DNA of 64,000 nucleotides, taken from positions 270,291,870 to 270,355,869 of the forward strand of contig NC_081407.1 of NCBI RefSeq assembly GCF_030272615.1, written 5' to 3'. This DNA is from Cryptomeria japonica. Its lineage: Eukaryota > Streptophyta > Pinopsida > Cupressales > Cupressaceae. Each line of letters begins with the position of its first letter. Positions within the stretch are counted from its first letter, which is position 1. Positions 1 through 12,472 of this stretch are shown here, piece by piece. The notes beneath the pieces are model-generated. The model saw nothing but the letters and a program-made list of their open reading frames with translations, was not told where the DNA came from and did no database searches. Made by a program: the position numbers and the translations under genes.

Positions 1-18
1 GGTATTAATTGGATTATG

Positions 19-23
19 TAGTA
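19..23. repeat. Target-site duplication TAGTA, left copy
   Basis: These five bases directly precede the first LTR base (24) and match 12436-12440 exactly. Ty3/gypsy integrases make 5-bp duplications. Confidence 0.93.
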
Positions 24-3000
24 TGTAATGCCCTGCCAGGAACCCCAAAGGAAAACCCGCAACAAGGGTGAAACAATTTTTATTTTTTTAAAGTATAAAC
101 ATAATAACTGCATTAAACACAACATGCATGAAACACAAGCAAAAGACTTACAACAGAATTCCTTAAGGGTTACCAACGAAGAATTAAAATAAAAAGATAA
201 ATTCCACAATTAAGGTTAATCCAAAAATCCATCATTAACTCAATGATCACAAGAAGCCATAAGCAATACAGATTACACCATTGAAATATTGAAAGGATAC
301 AATATAATTTCTCTTCAATAAGTATTTACACATAACATAAAGAAAACTGATAAATAACATCCCAATCTTAGGATTACATTGCTCTTCCAATACATGGCTT
401 CTCAATATGCATATAAAGATACAACTTAACCAAATACAAGGTTACAAAAGATCATGATATAATGAAAACATAGGTCTCCAAATAACAATAATCTCCAAAC
501 ATGAGATAGAGCATGAGCCACGAACCATAGAAACACCTGCAAAGCCGATCCTCGCATGAAGGTACAAACAAGAACATCCGATGGGAAGTGGCACTACCAC
601 CCGACCATGTAATTCCCAAAATGAAATCACCCCACCATGCTAGGAGATACCTGAGGACCCTCAAGAACGCAAAAGCATGATATGGTCGACAAAACAACAC
701 AACAACATGACAACACCATACGGCTCCACAATAATTCAGGTGACTCAACATCACAAATACACAAGTGAAATGACGTCACACACACAAGTGACTCGACATC
801 ACAAAACACAAGTGAACCTGAAGAGAGAGTGTCATCACATAGCTTACGACGGTTACCATGGTCGGCCTCCATAGGTCTCAGTTCACTATCTTGGTAACCT
901 TTCCCGAACCTCTGGCTCCAACTAAGTCTCATGCGGACCCTTCCAACCTTTCGTGAAGACAAGGTGGTCAGTTTGCCATTCCAGACCTTCTCACTACATT
1001 ATGAGCCTCAGTACAAGCACTCACCTATGTGCGAGGTACAATATCTTTATTAATGTTTGAGAACTACCCACCTAATCAATTAATTAGATTATCACTTATT
1101 ATCTTACTTTCGAAGGGTCATCCTGCCAACCTCTTTGGGCGCAGCCCCTATTCGAAAGCCACTCTCTCAAAGGACACTAAACAAACATGGTCACACCACG
1201 AGGACCCTATGGCGAATCAAACAGCCATAGCACCACTATCCAAAAACAAGTGGTCAAAACAAGGACATACTGACTCTTGGTTAACCATAAGGCAAAGAGA
1301 CTACATGGTTAAGACAATGAAGTCATCATATATCACTAGGTCAAAGGTACCAAATACACCACCACAGGACGACTGAACCACAGACCAGAAATAACACAAT
1401 ATAACTCTTTGCAAGGAAAGCTAATTTCACTAAGTCCGCACTCAAACAATCTTTGAGAAAATCAGCATCATAAGCACTTGCAACATCATTGATTGAAAAT
1501 TAAATAAAACACTCCTTTACAACATTCTCATCTATTCAATTTTCAAATCAATATTCCATCAAGAATGAAATTCACATCAAATATTCAACCGAATAAAACA
1601 TGAATTCCTAACAGGCATTTAATTCATTTCCAGAATATATCCCAATTAACCAATTTGAATTACCAATTCATGTCTTGATTTCCAGAGATAAATTTATTAA
1701 ACATAATAAAAATCCCTTGAAAATCACTATTTTATTTAACATAAAAATCCACTTTAAAATATTTCATTTAATAAAAATTAAATTCATAGCATAAAGGAAT
1801 TTGTACCGCTAAGGGTACAAGGTCATGCAAGGGCCAAGACCAACCCATAGTAGTGTTGTTGCCAAGGCCGCAGACACTACCTGTCGGTAGTACTGCTACC
1901 GATCGGTAGCAGCCGCTAGCGACCAGTAGTGTCGCTACCGACTGGTAGTAGCCGCTACCGACTGGTAGTAGCCGCTACCGACTGGTAGTAGCCGCTACCG
2001 CTCGGTAGCAATCCTACCGATCGGTAGTACTGCTACCGATCGATAATAGTCCTACCAATCGGTAGTACTGCTACACGGTAGCAGTACCGCGTAGCAGTAG
2101 ACACTACCGACCCGCATGGTGGGACTAGCCCACCACGGGTAAGGTAAAGTCCATATTAATAAGAATTTGTACTTCCCAAAGCATAAAAAAAATCAAAATG
2201 ATACTAAATCATTTAAACATGAAAATGATTCATTTCCCGATCATTTCACGAGCACACACACACAGTGCCAAGATCCAAAATTCAAAGGGATATTTTCCAA
2301 TAAGGTAACCGATGAAATAAACACACAGGAACCCAATAGATAACCAAATCTTGGGCAATTAGATACTAGGAAGAACACATCAAGCTAAATCTAATTCATC
2401 CTATTCCAAATAGAAGAGGCAATCCAAGAAGTTGATTTTCAAGAACACAAAAACATACAGCAAATAGAGAAATGAGCCATTTCTTTCCTATAAGCAAACA
2501 TATGATATAAGCTTCACAAAATCAACAATAACAAGCATTTCTTCTTCCATTCCACTCATTCCACAAGAATTTACAAGGAGATTTGCATCTTTCCAACACA
2601 TGGGAAGCAACTAAAAAATTCAAAATTAAATTTAAAACAAGAAGAGATCATCCAACCTTGAAGCAAACTAGAAAGCAAAATGATGGAGAATCCCAATCCT
2701 TGCAAACCAAATCGAATTCCAGCTCCTCCTTCAGAATGGTTTTCCAAATTTCTCTCCAAAAGTTATGCCTCCTATTCCCATGAATTTCCAGGAATATATG
2801 GGAAAAATAATTTCAACCTAAACTTTCTAGGTTGAAAGTTTTCTCCACCAATCAGATTAAATTGTTTAAAAAGTAAATAGCAATCAGATTTTCTCTTTTC
2901 CAAAAACAACTTTTCCAACAATTAAAATGAAAAAGCCAAATGGAAAGGTAAAAAGAAAAGCTTTTAATTTTATTTTCTATTTTCCATAATACTTTTCTTC

Positions 3001-3843
3001 AACATAATCATTTAACACTTAAATGGCTAGGCAATTATTCATTTCCTTCCACAAAATATATTAATGCAACTTTACACAATGAAATAAGCCATTTAACCAT
3101 TTAATCTAGCAAATCATTAATTTAATTAAATCAATAATCTAAGAGCATAATGATTAACTAATTATGCCAACATAAGATAGCATCATCCATTCAATTAAAT
3201 AACCATTCAGTTGAACAAAAGCACGCAAAATGAAGAATGATCAAATGACAACTCACAAATGACCAAACCAAAGTACTATGACTCGCATACCAGCCAAACA
3301 AGAAAGACAATCGACTGACAACACTCACACGAGTGTAACTGCGGGTCAAGTTAGGGTCCAACAACTATCTCCTCCACTCCCATCGGACATATAAGGCACG
3401 CTCAGACCTGTGAAACCAAGTGGAGTCGATACCACATACCTACTTGATACTTGTACCTACAATGTCTTGCACCAAAGAACCACACGTGCATATAGACAAA
3501 TATATATACAGACACGACTCGCACACCAATGAAAGAGAATCGTGACGTTCCCTGTCTTACCAGAGTGAGTGAAGGAAAATCATCTCCTCGCATCCCATAC
3601 ACATGCAAACATGCAACACATAAACAACACATCACACATATAAGGTAAGAGTGTCAGTCCATGATAATGATCTATAAAATAACATTAATCATAAGCACTA
3701 AGCTACTACATAAAATCATACACCACAAATCCAGATAAAGCATGAAATAACATCGTATAAAATCTGAATCAATATACAATAATGTTCCACTGAAGTCTAT
3801 CAAAATCATACAAAAAGAGTCTAATCAAGGAGGGGTACCCACA
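24..3843 (-). repeat. 3' LTR of the chromovirus-type element (3820 bp)
   Basis: It is colinear with 8698-12435 across its whole length. On the minus strand it starts TGTGGGTACCCC and ends CATTACA. It is unusually long for an LTR and contains a GC-rich palindromic array at about 1865-2110 within otherwise AT-rich DNA. The short open frames inside it are not conserved as proteins between the two LTR copies and look accidental. Confidence 0.95.
1865..2110. repeat. Array of short palindromes in the 3' LTR
   Basis: About a dozen degenerate copies of CTACCGATCGGTAG or CTACCGACTGGTAG are separated by 4-8 bases. The first form is a perfect 14-bp palindrome. The matching array in the other LTR is shorter and differs in unit order, so the array has expanded or contracted since insertion. 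Confidence 0.85.
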
Positions 3844-3856
3844 TCCTCCCCCCCAA
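3844..3856 (-). other. Polypurine tract
   Basis: The minus strand reads TTGGGGGGGAGGA immediately before the 3' LTR start. A G-rich tract of this form is typical of plant chromoviruses and primes plus-strand DNA synthesis. Confidence 0.9.
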
Positions 3857-5160
3857 GCCTAGTCTTACTCCCGGAAGCCTAAAACAAATAAAAATAAAGC
3901 TCTCTCTCATCTTCACTGCATCTTCCCATGTCATTGAGGTCTCATCACTTGGGTCCCATATGACCCTTACTTGCTCGATGGTACGACCCCTGAGGGTCAA
4001 ATCCTGACGCTGAAGAATGTGCAAGGGCTCCATGGAAAGCTTCCCGTCCTCGACCTGCAAAGCATTCCAATCAATAACATGGATCACATCAGGATGATAA
4101 GTTTGAAGAACAGAAACATGAAAGACATCGTGGATGTGGGATAGACTCAGCGGCAAGGCAAGACTGTAGGCAACAGGTCCTATCCTCTCAAGGATCTCAA
4201 AAGGGCCTACAAAATGAGGCACCAACTTAGAACCCTTTCCATAATGGATCAAAATCTTCCACGGACGCACTCTCAAGAACACATGGTCACCAACAAAAAA
4301 ATGACGATCTACATTATGGGCATTGGCATACTTCTTCTACCTATCTTGAGTAGAAACCAAATGCCCATGAATCTACTCAACCTGCTGCTCCATCTCATGA
4401 AGAAAATTCGATCCTAAATGCACCCTATCCTCCAACCAATCCCAACTCAAAGGAGTACGACAAGGACGACCATACAAAGCCTGGAAGTGAGACATGCCTA
4501 TAGAGTTGTGATATCTGTTGTTATAAGAAAACTCCACAAGGAAAAGATATTCTTCCGAGCGTGACTGCTGGTCCATAACATACATGTGAAGCATGTCTTC
4601 CAAAAATTGATTCACACGCTCAGTCTGGCCGTCGGTCTCTGGGTGATAAGATGAACTGAAGTTCAACTGGGTTCTCAAAGCATGCTAGAGTGAGGTCCAC
4701 AAGGCTGAAGTAAAGACAAGGTCTCTATCAGAAATGATCCACCTTGGAATCCCATGCAACCTCACCACATCTTCCAAGAAGACTTGTGCCACCACTGCTA
4801 CTGTATAAGAAGATGGAATAGGAACAAAATGAGCAACTTTGGTCAATCTATCAACAATGACCATGATGGCATCATGACGACGCGAAGAAACAGGCAACCC
4901 CACAATGAAATCCATGGAAATGATATCCCATTTCCAATCTGGTATCAAATTCAGCTGTAAAAGCCCTGCAAGGTGTTGATGCTCCACCTTCACCCACTAA
5001 CATTCTAAGCACTTCGACATAAAATCAACAATGTCACGTTTCATACCAGCCCAATGATAAATTTGTTTAAGATCTGCATGCATCTTCTTGACACCAAGGT
5101 GTGCCAAATAAGGTGCACGATGGGCCTCAATCATGATCAAAACGCAAAGATCCTCCAAAG
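3844..5160 (-). pseudogene. pol: Integrase with C-terminal chromodomain, remnant
   Basis: The segment stays in the same frame as the RT. An H2C2 zinc-binding region lies at about 5130-5000 and ends KCLEC. The core shows all three acidic residues: SMDFIVGLP, IISDRDLVFTS and DGQTERVNQ. The GPFEILERIGPVAYSLALP block is the C-terminal DNA-binding fold. The last part (about 4020-3890: ILQRQDLTLRGR, VRVIWDPSD, TWEDAVKMRES) is a divergent chromodomain, which in this family steers insertion toward particular chromatin. Stops and missing joins show decay. It runs to the polypurine tract. Confidence 0.9.
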
Positions 5161-5185
5161 GAGGTACATAGATCTGTCCAAGATG

Positions 5186-6733
5186 TCAAAGAAGACCATC
5201 TGAATCAAGAGTATATCCAAAATATCTACACTCCAATGGTTTTCCAGACTCTTCCACAACTCTAACATCCTGATACCAGGTATCCTGGGGAAGAATTCCA
5301 ATAATTATCTCACTCAAGTCCACACCAAGGGACAATGGTGCAACCTCATGTCGCCTATGGCTCAAAGCATCTGCCACTACATTCTCTTTCCCCTGAATAT
5401 AATGAACCTCAAAATCATACTCGCAGAGGAATTCCATCCATCTTCGTTGTCGAGCATTCAAGTTTGGCTACGTGAAAATATACTGCAAACTGCAGTGATC
5501 ACTATGCAGCTCAAACCGACACCCCAATAGGAAATGTCTCCATCTAACCAACGCATGCAGTATAGCTGCCAACTCCAAGTCATGAACTAGATAGTTCAAC
5601 TCATGATCCTTGAGTTTTCGAGACTCATAGGCAACCACACATCCATCCTGCATAAGCACCGCACCTATACCTTCTAAAGAGGCATCTATGCACACCATGA
5701 AATCTTTGGATGGATCAGTAACTGCCAAAATCGGAGCACTAACAGGGAGTTCCTTCAAGGTATGAAAAGCAAATTCGCACTGCTATGACCAAACAAACTT
5801 CTTCCCTTTCCTCTGGAGATAAGTAATCAGGTGGCCTATCCGAGAAAAGCTCTGCACAAAGCGACGATAATATCCAGCCAAACCCATGAAACTTCCAACC
5901 TCAGAAACATTGGTCAGTGTTGACCAATCAACAATGGCTTGGATCCTAGAAGGATCCACAGATACACCTTCTCTCGAGACTATATGACCAAGATAGCTCA
6001 CCTCTGACTGGTAGAAATCACACTTCACCAAATTCGTAAGAAGTTGATTCTCCCTCAAGCACTGCAATACCTGATGCAAGTGACCCTCATGCTCTTCCAT
6101 AAATCTAGAATAAATCAATATGTCATCCAAGAACACAAGGACAAAGTGGTCAAGGTAGGTGAGAAAAACCCCATTCATAAGACTCATGAACACTAAAGGT
6201 GCGTTTGTCAACCCAAATGGCACCAGTGTGAACTCATAGTGACCATAACGAGTATGAAACATCGTCCTATGAATGTCTACATCATGAATGTGCAACTGAT
6301 GATACCCAGATTTCATATCTATCTTAGAGAACACCTTAGCTCCCTTTACCTGATCAAAAAGATCATCTATCTGAGGCAATGGATATCAATTCTAAATGGT
6401 TACCTTATTCAACTGTCGATAATCAATGCATAATCGAAGAGAACCATCCTTCTTCTTAATGAAGATAATCGGCGCACCCCAAGGAGAAACACTAGGATGA
6501 ATGAACCCCTTGGCCAACAACTCCTCAACCTGCAACTTCAACTCACTCAACTTCTGAGTAGTCATCCAATATGGTGCTCTCAAAATAGGTTCCGCACCAG
6601 GAACCAAGTCAATGTGAAAGTCTATGTCTCGCTTCGGAGGCATACCGGGAATATCCAAAGGAAACACATTAGCATACTCTCGAAGAATAGGGTGACCATC
6701 AAGAGCGATTTCTCGACTCTCTTCCTCATCCAC
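5186..6733 (-). pseudogene. pol: Reverse transcriptase and RNase H remnant
   Basis: One reading frame runs through this stretch, broken only by stop codons. RT blocks are clear: [31 protein letters not shown] (6480-6392), [10 protein letters not shown] (near 6320), and the catalytic [10 protein letters not shown] (near 6130). RNase H follows with VCIDASLEGIGAVLMQDG, the ELAAI Glu and HSDHCSL. Then come the connecting region HYIQGKENVVADALSHR. Two stops in the VTI-x-N-x-YPLPQID segment (6391-6380) lie where the family has Lys and Arg codons; the second fits CGA to TGA. The product would have been the polymerase that copies the element RNA in virus-like particles. Confidence 0.93.
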
Positions 6734-6774
6734 ATCCTCAAGAGCAACTGCAAAAGTTAACGCCCTTGGCGCAT

Positions 6775-7194
6775 TTACCGCCTAAGTTGCATAGCAGAAA
6801 TCATACGTAAGGATATCGGTCGCTGAACTCCAACGATCCCCACTCTCCTGCCATGGTCATCTAAACACTCTATTGTCTTCAGACGATAGTCTACATGAGC
6901 GTTGTGAGATGATAACCAATCCATCCCCAACACAACTCCATAGGACCCCAAAGGAATGACTCTAAGGTCAACTGAAGTGACAAAGGGTCCTAGGTACAAC
7001 TCACAACTGGGAATGAAGGCATCTACAAACACACGCACACTTGTAGCCAACTCTACTTGCCACCTATCCGCTTTCTTAGCAGACACGAGCCCGCACTGCT
7101 CCACAATGGATGAAGAAATAAAAGAATCTGAAGTACTGGAATAAAAAAGTACTGAGATAGGAATACCACACAACACACATGTAGTCTCAATCAC
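6775..7194 (-). pseudogene. pol: Aspartic protease remnant, active site mutated
   Basis: The segment resembles the plant gypsy protease, with VLGMDWLSSHNAHVDYRLKTI near its end. The catalytic motif, normally an L-F-D-S-G-A-type sequence, reads VLFYSSTSDSFIS here, so the catalytic Asp is Tyr and the following Gly is Ser. It is in a different frame from the downstream RT. The enzyme would be inactive. Confidence 0.82.
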
Positions 7195-7199
7195 GGTAC

Positions 7200-8551
7200 T
7201 CTGAAGCTCAGCCTAGCGGTCATCCACCGCTGCAAATACTCTATGGGATCTACCTACATCCCCCACTGTCAGCTCTGATGCGGTTGGCCTCTGGCTACTT
7301 GTCTAGTGAGGACGTTGAGGACATTGTGCGGCTTTGTGGCCAAACTAACCACAAGAGAATCAAGCTCCTCTGGCAAGTCCTTTACTACTAGACGACCCAC
7401 TAGACTGCTGAAAGCTTTCCCCACTAGGGGCCTGAGATGCACCCTGGGAGGAATACCCTAGAAAAGTCTGCCTACTCTTCTGCCAGTTCCTACTCTTTCG
7501 AAACTAAGATTTGCTACGTTGTTGGCCCTAAGACTGCTTCAGTCTCGGCTATTGTTGCTAACCACCCTTAGCGGGTGCCTAAGGACCCCTAAGAGGTGCA
7601 GCACTTTGGGACTGATTCCCTCTCCCTCTAGACCCAATGAAAGGATTGCTCCCAATCTGAACTCTAGACTAGCCACCATGAGCATGTCTAAGGTTTTGCT
7701 CCACCAGCCTAGCTTTCGCCACTGCTACCTCTACTGAAGCAGGCTCAAAAATTCACACTCCTCCATTGATGCGATCATTAAGACCCCTCAAGAAGTGATG
7801 TACAAGCATAGCCTCATCATTGTTGATCCTGACATATTGTTTGAGCTCATAGAACATGTGCTCAAACTGATCTACTAACAACCCAAACTGGCGCAGAGCA
7901 TAGAACTCATCTACACGCGACTGCCTCCACTAGGGTGAGAGAAATTGTGTCCTGAATCTCTCCAGAAAGATCTCCCATGACACGGTGTAAATGCTCACAT
8001 CGATCCTCTCCTCCTCTAACCGCCACCAGATAGATGTGAAACTCTCGAGACGCATGATAGTGCATCTCACCTTGGTGTTTCTATCATATGGATACATGGT
8101 GAAACACCAATCTAAACTGATAAGCCAAGTCTCTGCCTCGAGATCGGTAACTTTACCATCAAAGAAAGGAGGATCGGACCGCATCAAGTCCCTCATGTGC
8201 TCATTGTTAGCTGGATCCTGGTCAACTGGGACCTCTCTCCCTCTAGGAGATCTCTCTCTCTCTCTCTGAAATCTGCTGAAGGGACTCCACTACCTGGGCA
8301 TGGATGGGTTGATCCACCTCAGGTCTAGGGCCTAGTCTAGCTAGCACGTCCTGAAACATCTACCGCAACTCCTCCCTTTTGGGAACCTGCTATCTTGAAT
8401 GCGGTCCCTTCTGATGAACCGACTGATCCTGATCCACACTCGCATGAGTGGGTGGTGGCAAAGGACTATGGCTGTCGGAACCTTGACCCCATCCTCCTCT
8501 GCCTCTGGTGTGGCCACCAACATAGCCACCTCCCTTGGCTTTCCTAGTCAT
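7200..8551 (-). pseudogene. gag: gag remnant of the chromovirus-type element
   Basis: A minus-strand ATG at 8551 opens a Gly/Arg-rich N-terminus (MTRKAKGGGYVGGHTRGRGG), followed by a frame with several TAG stops. A retrotransposon-gag capsid segment is readable at 8196-7930 (PFFDGKVTDLEAETWL, then WEIFLERFRTQFLSP). It lies in a different frame from the N-terminus, so there is a frameshift near the AG-repeat at 8240-8270. The nucleocapsid region (about 7700-7250) is Ser/Gln/Gly-rich with stops, and a clean CCHC knuckle could not be read. Confidence 0.82.
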
Positions 8552-8683
8552 GACCTAACACAAGATAGAAAAATGCATATCAAAGGCAAGGAAAGAAGCA
8601 AGGAAGTCACACCACAAGACCTACACAAAAGGTCAAGGCGAATGGGCTCACTACGACCCAGAGTACCCAATGTTGAAACATGG

Positions 8684-8695
8684 GCTCTGATACCA
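8684..8695 (-). other. Primer-binding site, initiator tRNA-Met type
   Basis: Read on the minus strand the sequence is TGGTATCAGAGC, two bases from the LTR end. This is the classic plant retrotransposon site complementary to the 3' end of initiator tRNA-Met, used to prime minus-strand DNA synthesis. It fixes the direction of the element. Confidence 0.93.
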
Positions 8696-8697
8696 AA

Positions 8698-11600
8698 TGT
8701 AATGTCCCGCCAGGAATGCCAAAGGAAACCCCACAACAAGGGTGAAACAATTTTATTTTTTTTAAGTATAAACATAATAAGTGCATTAAACACAACATTC
8801 ACGAAACACAAGCGGAAGACTTACAACAGAATTCCTTAACGGTTACCAACGAAGAATTAAAACCAAAATATAAATTCCATAATTAAGGTTAATCCAATAA
8901 TCCATAATTAACTCAATGATCACAAGAAGCCATAAGCAATATAGATTACACCATTGAAAGATTGAAAGGATGCAATATAATTTCTCTTCAATAAGCATGT
9001 ATACATAACATAAAGGAAATTGATAAATAACATCCCAATCTTAGGATTACCTTTCTCTTCCAATACATGGCTTTTCAATATACATATAAAGATACAACTT
9101 GACCAAATACAAGGTTACAAAAGATTGTGATATTATGACCACATGGGTCTCCAAATAACAATAATCTCCAAACATGAGATAGAGCATGAACCATGAACAA
9201 CAAAAACATCTGCAAAGCCAATCCTCACATGAAGGTACAAATAAGAACATCCGATGGGAAGTGGCACTACCACCCAACCATGTAATTCCCATTATGGAAT
9301 CACCCCACCGTGCTAGGAGATACCTAAGGACCATCAAGAAAGAAAAAGCATGACATGGTCGACAAAACAACACAACTCCGTGACAGCACCATACGACTCC
9401 ACAATAATCCAGGTGACTCAACATCACAAATACACAAGTGAAATGATGTCACACACACAAGTGACTCGACATCACAAAACACAAGTGACCCTGAAGAGAG
9501 AGTATCATCACATAGCTTACGATGGTTACCATGGTCGGCCTCCATAGGTCCTGGCTCATTGTCCTGGTAACCTTTCCTGAACCTCCGGCTCCAACTAAGT
9601 CTCATGCGGACCCTACTAGCCTTTCGTGAAGACAACGTGGTCAGTTTTCCATTCCAGGCCTTCTCACTACATTATGAGCCTCAGTACAAGCACTCACCTA
9701 TGCGCAAGGTACAATATCTTTATTAATGTTTGAGAACTACCCACCTAATCAATTAATTAGATTATCACTTATTATCTTACTTTCAAAGGGTCATCCTGCC
9801 AACCTCTTTGGGCACAACGCCCATTCAAAAGCCACTCTCTCAAATGACACTAAACAAACATGGTCACTCCACGAGGACCCTATGGCGAAGCAGACAGCCA
9901 TAGCACCACTATCCAAAAACAAGTGGTCAAAACAAGGACATGCTGACTCTTGGTTAACCATAAGGCAAAGACACTACATGGTTGAGACAACAAAGTCATC
10001 ATATATCACTGGGTCAAAGGTACCAAATACGCCACCACAGGACGACTGAACCACAGACCAGAAATAACACAATATAACTCTTTGCAAGGAAAGCTAATTT
10101 CACTAAGTCCGCACTCAAACAATCTTTGAGAAAATCAGCATCATAAGCACTTGCAACATCATTGATTGAAAATTAAATAAAACACTCCTTTACGACATTC
10201 TCATCTATTTAATTTCCAAATCAATATTCCATCAAGAATGAAATTCACATCAAATATTCAACCGAATAAAACATGAATTCATAACAAGCATTTAATTCAT
10301 TCCCAGAATATATCCCAATTAACCAATTTGAATTACCAATTCATGCCTTGATTTCTAGAGATAAATTTATTAAACCATATAATAAAAATCACTTGAAAAT
10401 TGTTATTTTATTTAACAAAAAAATCCACTTTAAAATATTTCATTTAATAAAAATTAAATTCATAGCATAAAGGAATTTGTACCGCTAAGGGTACAAGGTC
10501 ACCCCGGGGACAACGCCAACCCACAGTAGTGTTGTTGCCAAGGCCGCAGACACTACATGTCGGTAGTACTGCTACCGATTAGTAGCAGCCGCTATCGACC
10601 GGTAGCAGTCCTACCAACCGGTAGTGCTGCTACTGCCGGTAGCAGCCACTATCGACCAGTAGCACTGCTACCAGTCGATAACAGTCCTACCGACTGGTAG
10701 TACTGCTACCTGTGGGTAGAAGACTCTACCGACCCGCATGGTGGGACTAGCCCGCCATGGGTAAGGTAAAGTGCATATTAATAAGAATTCATACTTCCCA
10801 AAGCATTAAAAAAATCAAATTAATACTAAATCATTTAAACATGAAAAATGATTCATTTCCAGATCATTTCACGGGGACACACACACAGTGCCAAGATCCA
10901 AAATTCAAAGGGATATTTTCCAATAAGGTAACCGGTGAAATAAACACACAGGAACCCAATAGGTAACCAAATCTTGGGCAATTAGATACTAGGAAGCACA
11001 CAACAAGCTAAATCTATTTCATTCTATTCCAAATAGAAGAGGCAATCTAAGAAGTTGATTTTCAAGAACACAAAAACATACAACAAATAGAGAAATGAAC
11101 CATTTCTTTCCTATAAGCAAACATATGACATAAGCTTCACAAAATCAACAATAACAAGCATTTCTTCTTCCATTCCACTCATTCCACAAGAATTTACAAG
11201 GAGATTTGCATCTTTCCAACACACAGTATGCAACTAAAAAATTCAAAATTAAATTTAAAACAAGAAGAGATCATCCAACCTTGAAGAAAACTAGCAAGCA
11301 AAATGATGGAGAATCCCAATGCTTGCAAACCAAATCGAATTCCAGCTCCTCCTTCAGAATGGTTTTCCAAATTTCTCTCCAAAAGTTCTGCCTCCTATTC
11401 CCATGAATTTCTAGGAATATATGGGAAAAATAATCTCAACCTAAACTTTCTAGGTTGAAAGTTTTCTCCACCAATTAGATTAAATTATTTAAAAAGTAAA
11501 TAGCAATCAGATTTTCTCTTTTCCAACAATTAAAATGAAAAAGTCAAATGGAAAAGTAAAAAGAAAAGCTTTTAATTTTATTTTCTGTTTTCCATAATAC

Positions 11601-12435
11601 TTTTCTTCAACATAATCATTTAACACTTAAATGGCTAGGCAATTATTCATTTCCTTCCACAAAATATATTAATGCAACTTTACACAATGAAATAAGCCAT
11701 TTAACCATTTAATCTAGCAAATCAATAATTTAATTAAATCAATAATCTCATAGCATAATAATTAACTAATTATGCCAACATAAGATAGCATCATCCATTC
11801 AATTAAATAACCATTCAATTGAATGAAAGCACGCAAAACGAAGAATGATCAAATGACGACTCGCAAATGACCAAACCAAAGTACTATGACTCGTGCATAC
11901 TAGCCAGACGGGAAAGACAACCAACTGACAACACTCACATGAGTGTAACTGCGGGTCAAGTTAGGGTCCAACAAATATCTCCTCCACTCCCATTAGACAT
12001 ATAAGGTGCGCTCAGACCTGTGAAACTAGGTGGAGTGGATACCCCATACCTACTTGGTACTTGTACCTGTAATGTCCTACACCAAAGAACCACACATGCA
12101 TATAGACACGGCTCGCACACTGATGAAGGAGAATCATGACGTTCCCTGTCTCATCAGAGTGAGGGAAGGAAAATCATCTCCTCGCATCTCATACACATGC
12201 AAACACGCAACACATAAATAATGCATCGCACATATATGGTAAGAGTGTCAGTCCATGATAATGATCTATAAAATAACATTAATCATATGCACTGAGATAC
12301 TGCATAAAATCATACACCACAAATCTAGATAAAGCATGAAATAACATCACATAAATCTAAATCAATATACAATAATGTTCCACTGAAGTCTATCAAAATC
12401 ATACAAAAAGAGTCTGATCAAGGAGGGGTACTACA
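8698..12435 (-). repeat. 5' LTR of the chromovirus-type element (3738 bp)
   Basis: This is the promoter-side LTR, because the primer-binding site lies next to it at 8684-8695. Its 82-bp shorter length comes partly from a shorter palindromic array (10553-10735) and from small indels, for example near 11525 and 12110. No convincing TATA box was picked out by eye. Confidence 0.95.
10553..10735. repeat. Array of short palindromes in the 5' LTR
   Basis: This is the counterpart of the array at 1865-2110, with fewer and more diverged CTACCGAYYGGTAG units. It ends at the same conserved GACCCGCATGGTGGGACTAG motif that follows the longer array. Confidence 0.85.
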
Positions 12436-12440
12436 TAGTA
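12436..12440. repeat. Target-site duplication TAGTA, right copy
   Basis: These bases directly follow the last LTR base (12435) and match 19-23. Host sequence resumes here, within an intron. Confidence 0.93.
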
Positions 12441-12472
12441 ACTTGCATGTATATATTATTTTACTCTTGTAG

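Larger units (their letters stand above)
24..12435 (-). mobile_element. Complete Ty3/gypsy chromovirus-type LTR retrotransposon, coding-dead
   Basis: Two direct repeats (24-3843 and 8698-12435) begin TGTA and end TACA/CACA on the plus strand and enclose about 4.85 kb of minus-strand gag-pol sequence. A perfect 5-bp target duplication, TAGTA, flanks the unit at 19-23 and 12436-12440. The primer-binding site sits 2 nt inside the right LTR and the polypurine tract abuts the left LTR, so the element reads right to left. Domain order is gag, protease, RT, RNase H, integrase, chromodomain, as in chromoviruses. The protein frames carry many stop codons, so it cannot move on its own. By eye the LTR pair differs at roughly 5-7% of positions plus indels, which implies an old insertion. 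It landed in an intron of, or upstream of, the host gene at 12473-13093. Confidence 0.96.

Noticed and set aside
1029-1376. Open frames repeated in both LTRs (near 1029 and 9726)
   Set aside because: They are long because the LTRs are copies of each other. They lack known domains and differ by changes that do not favour silent sites.
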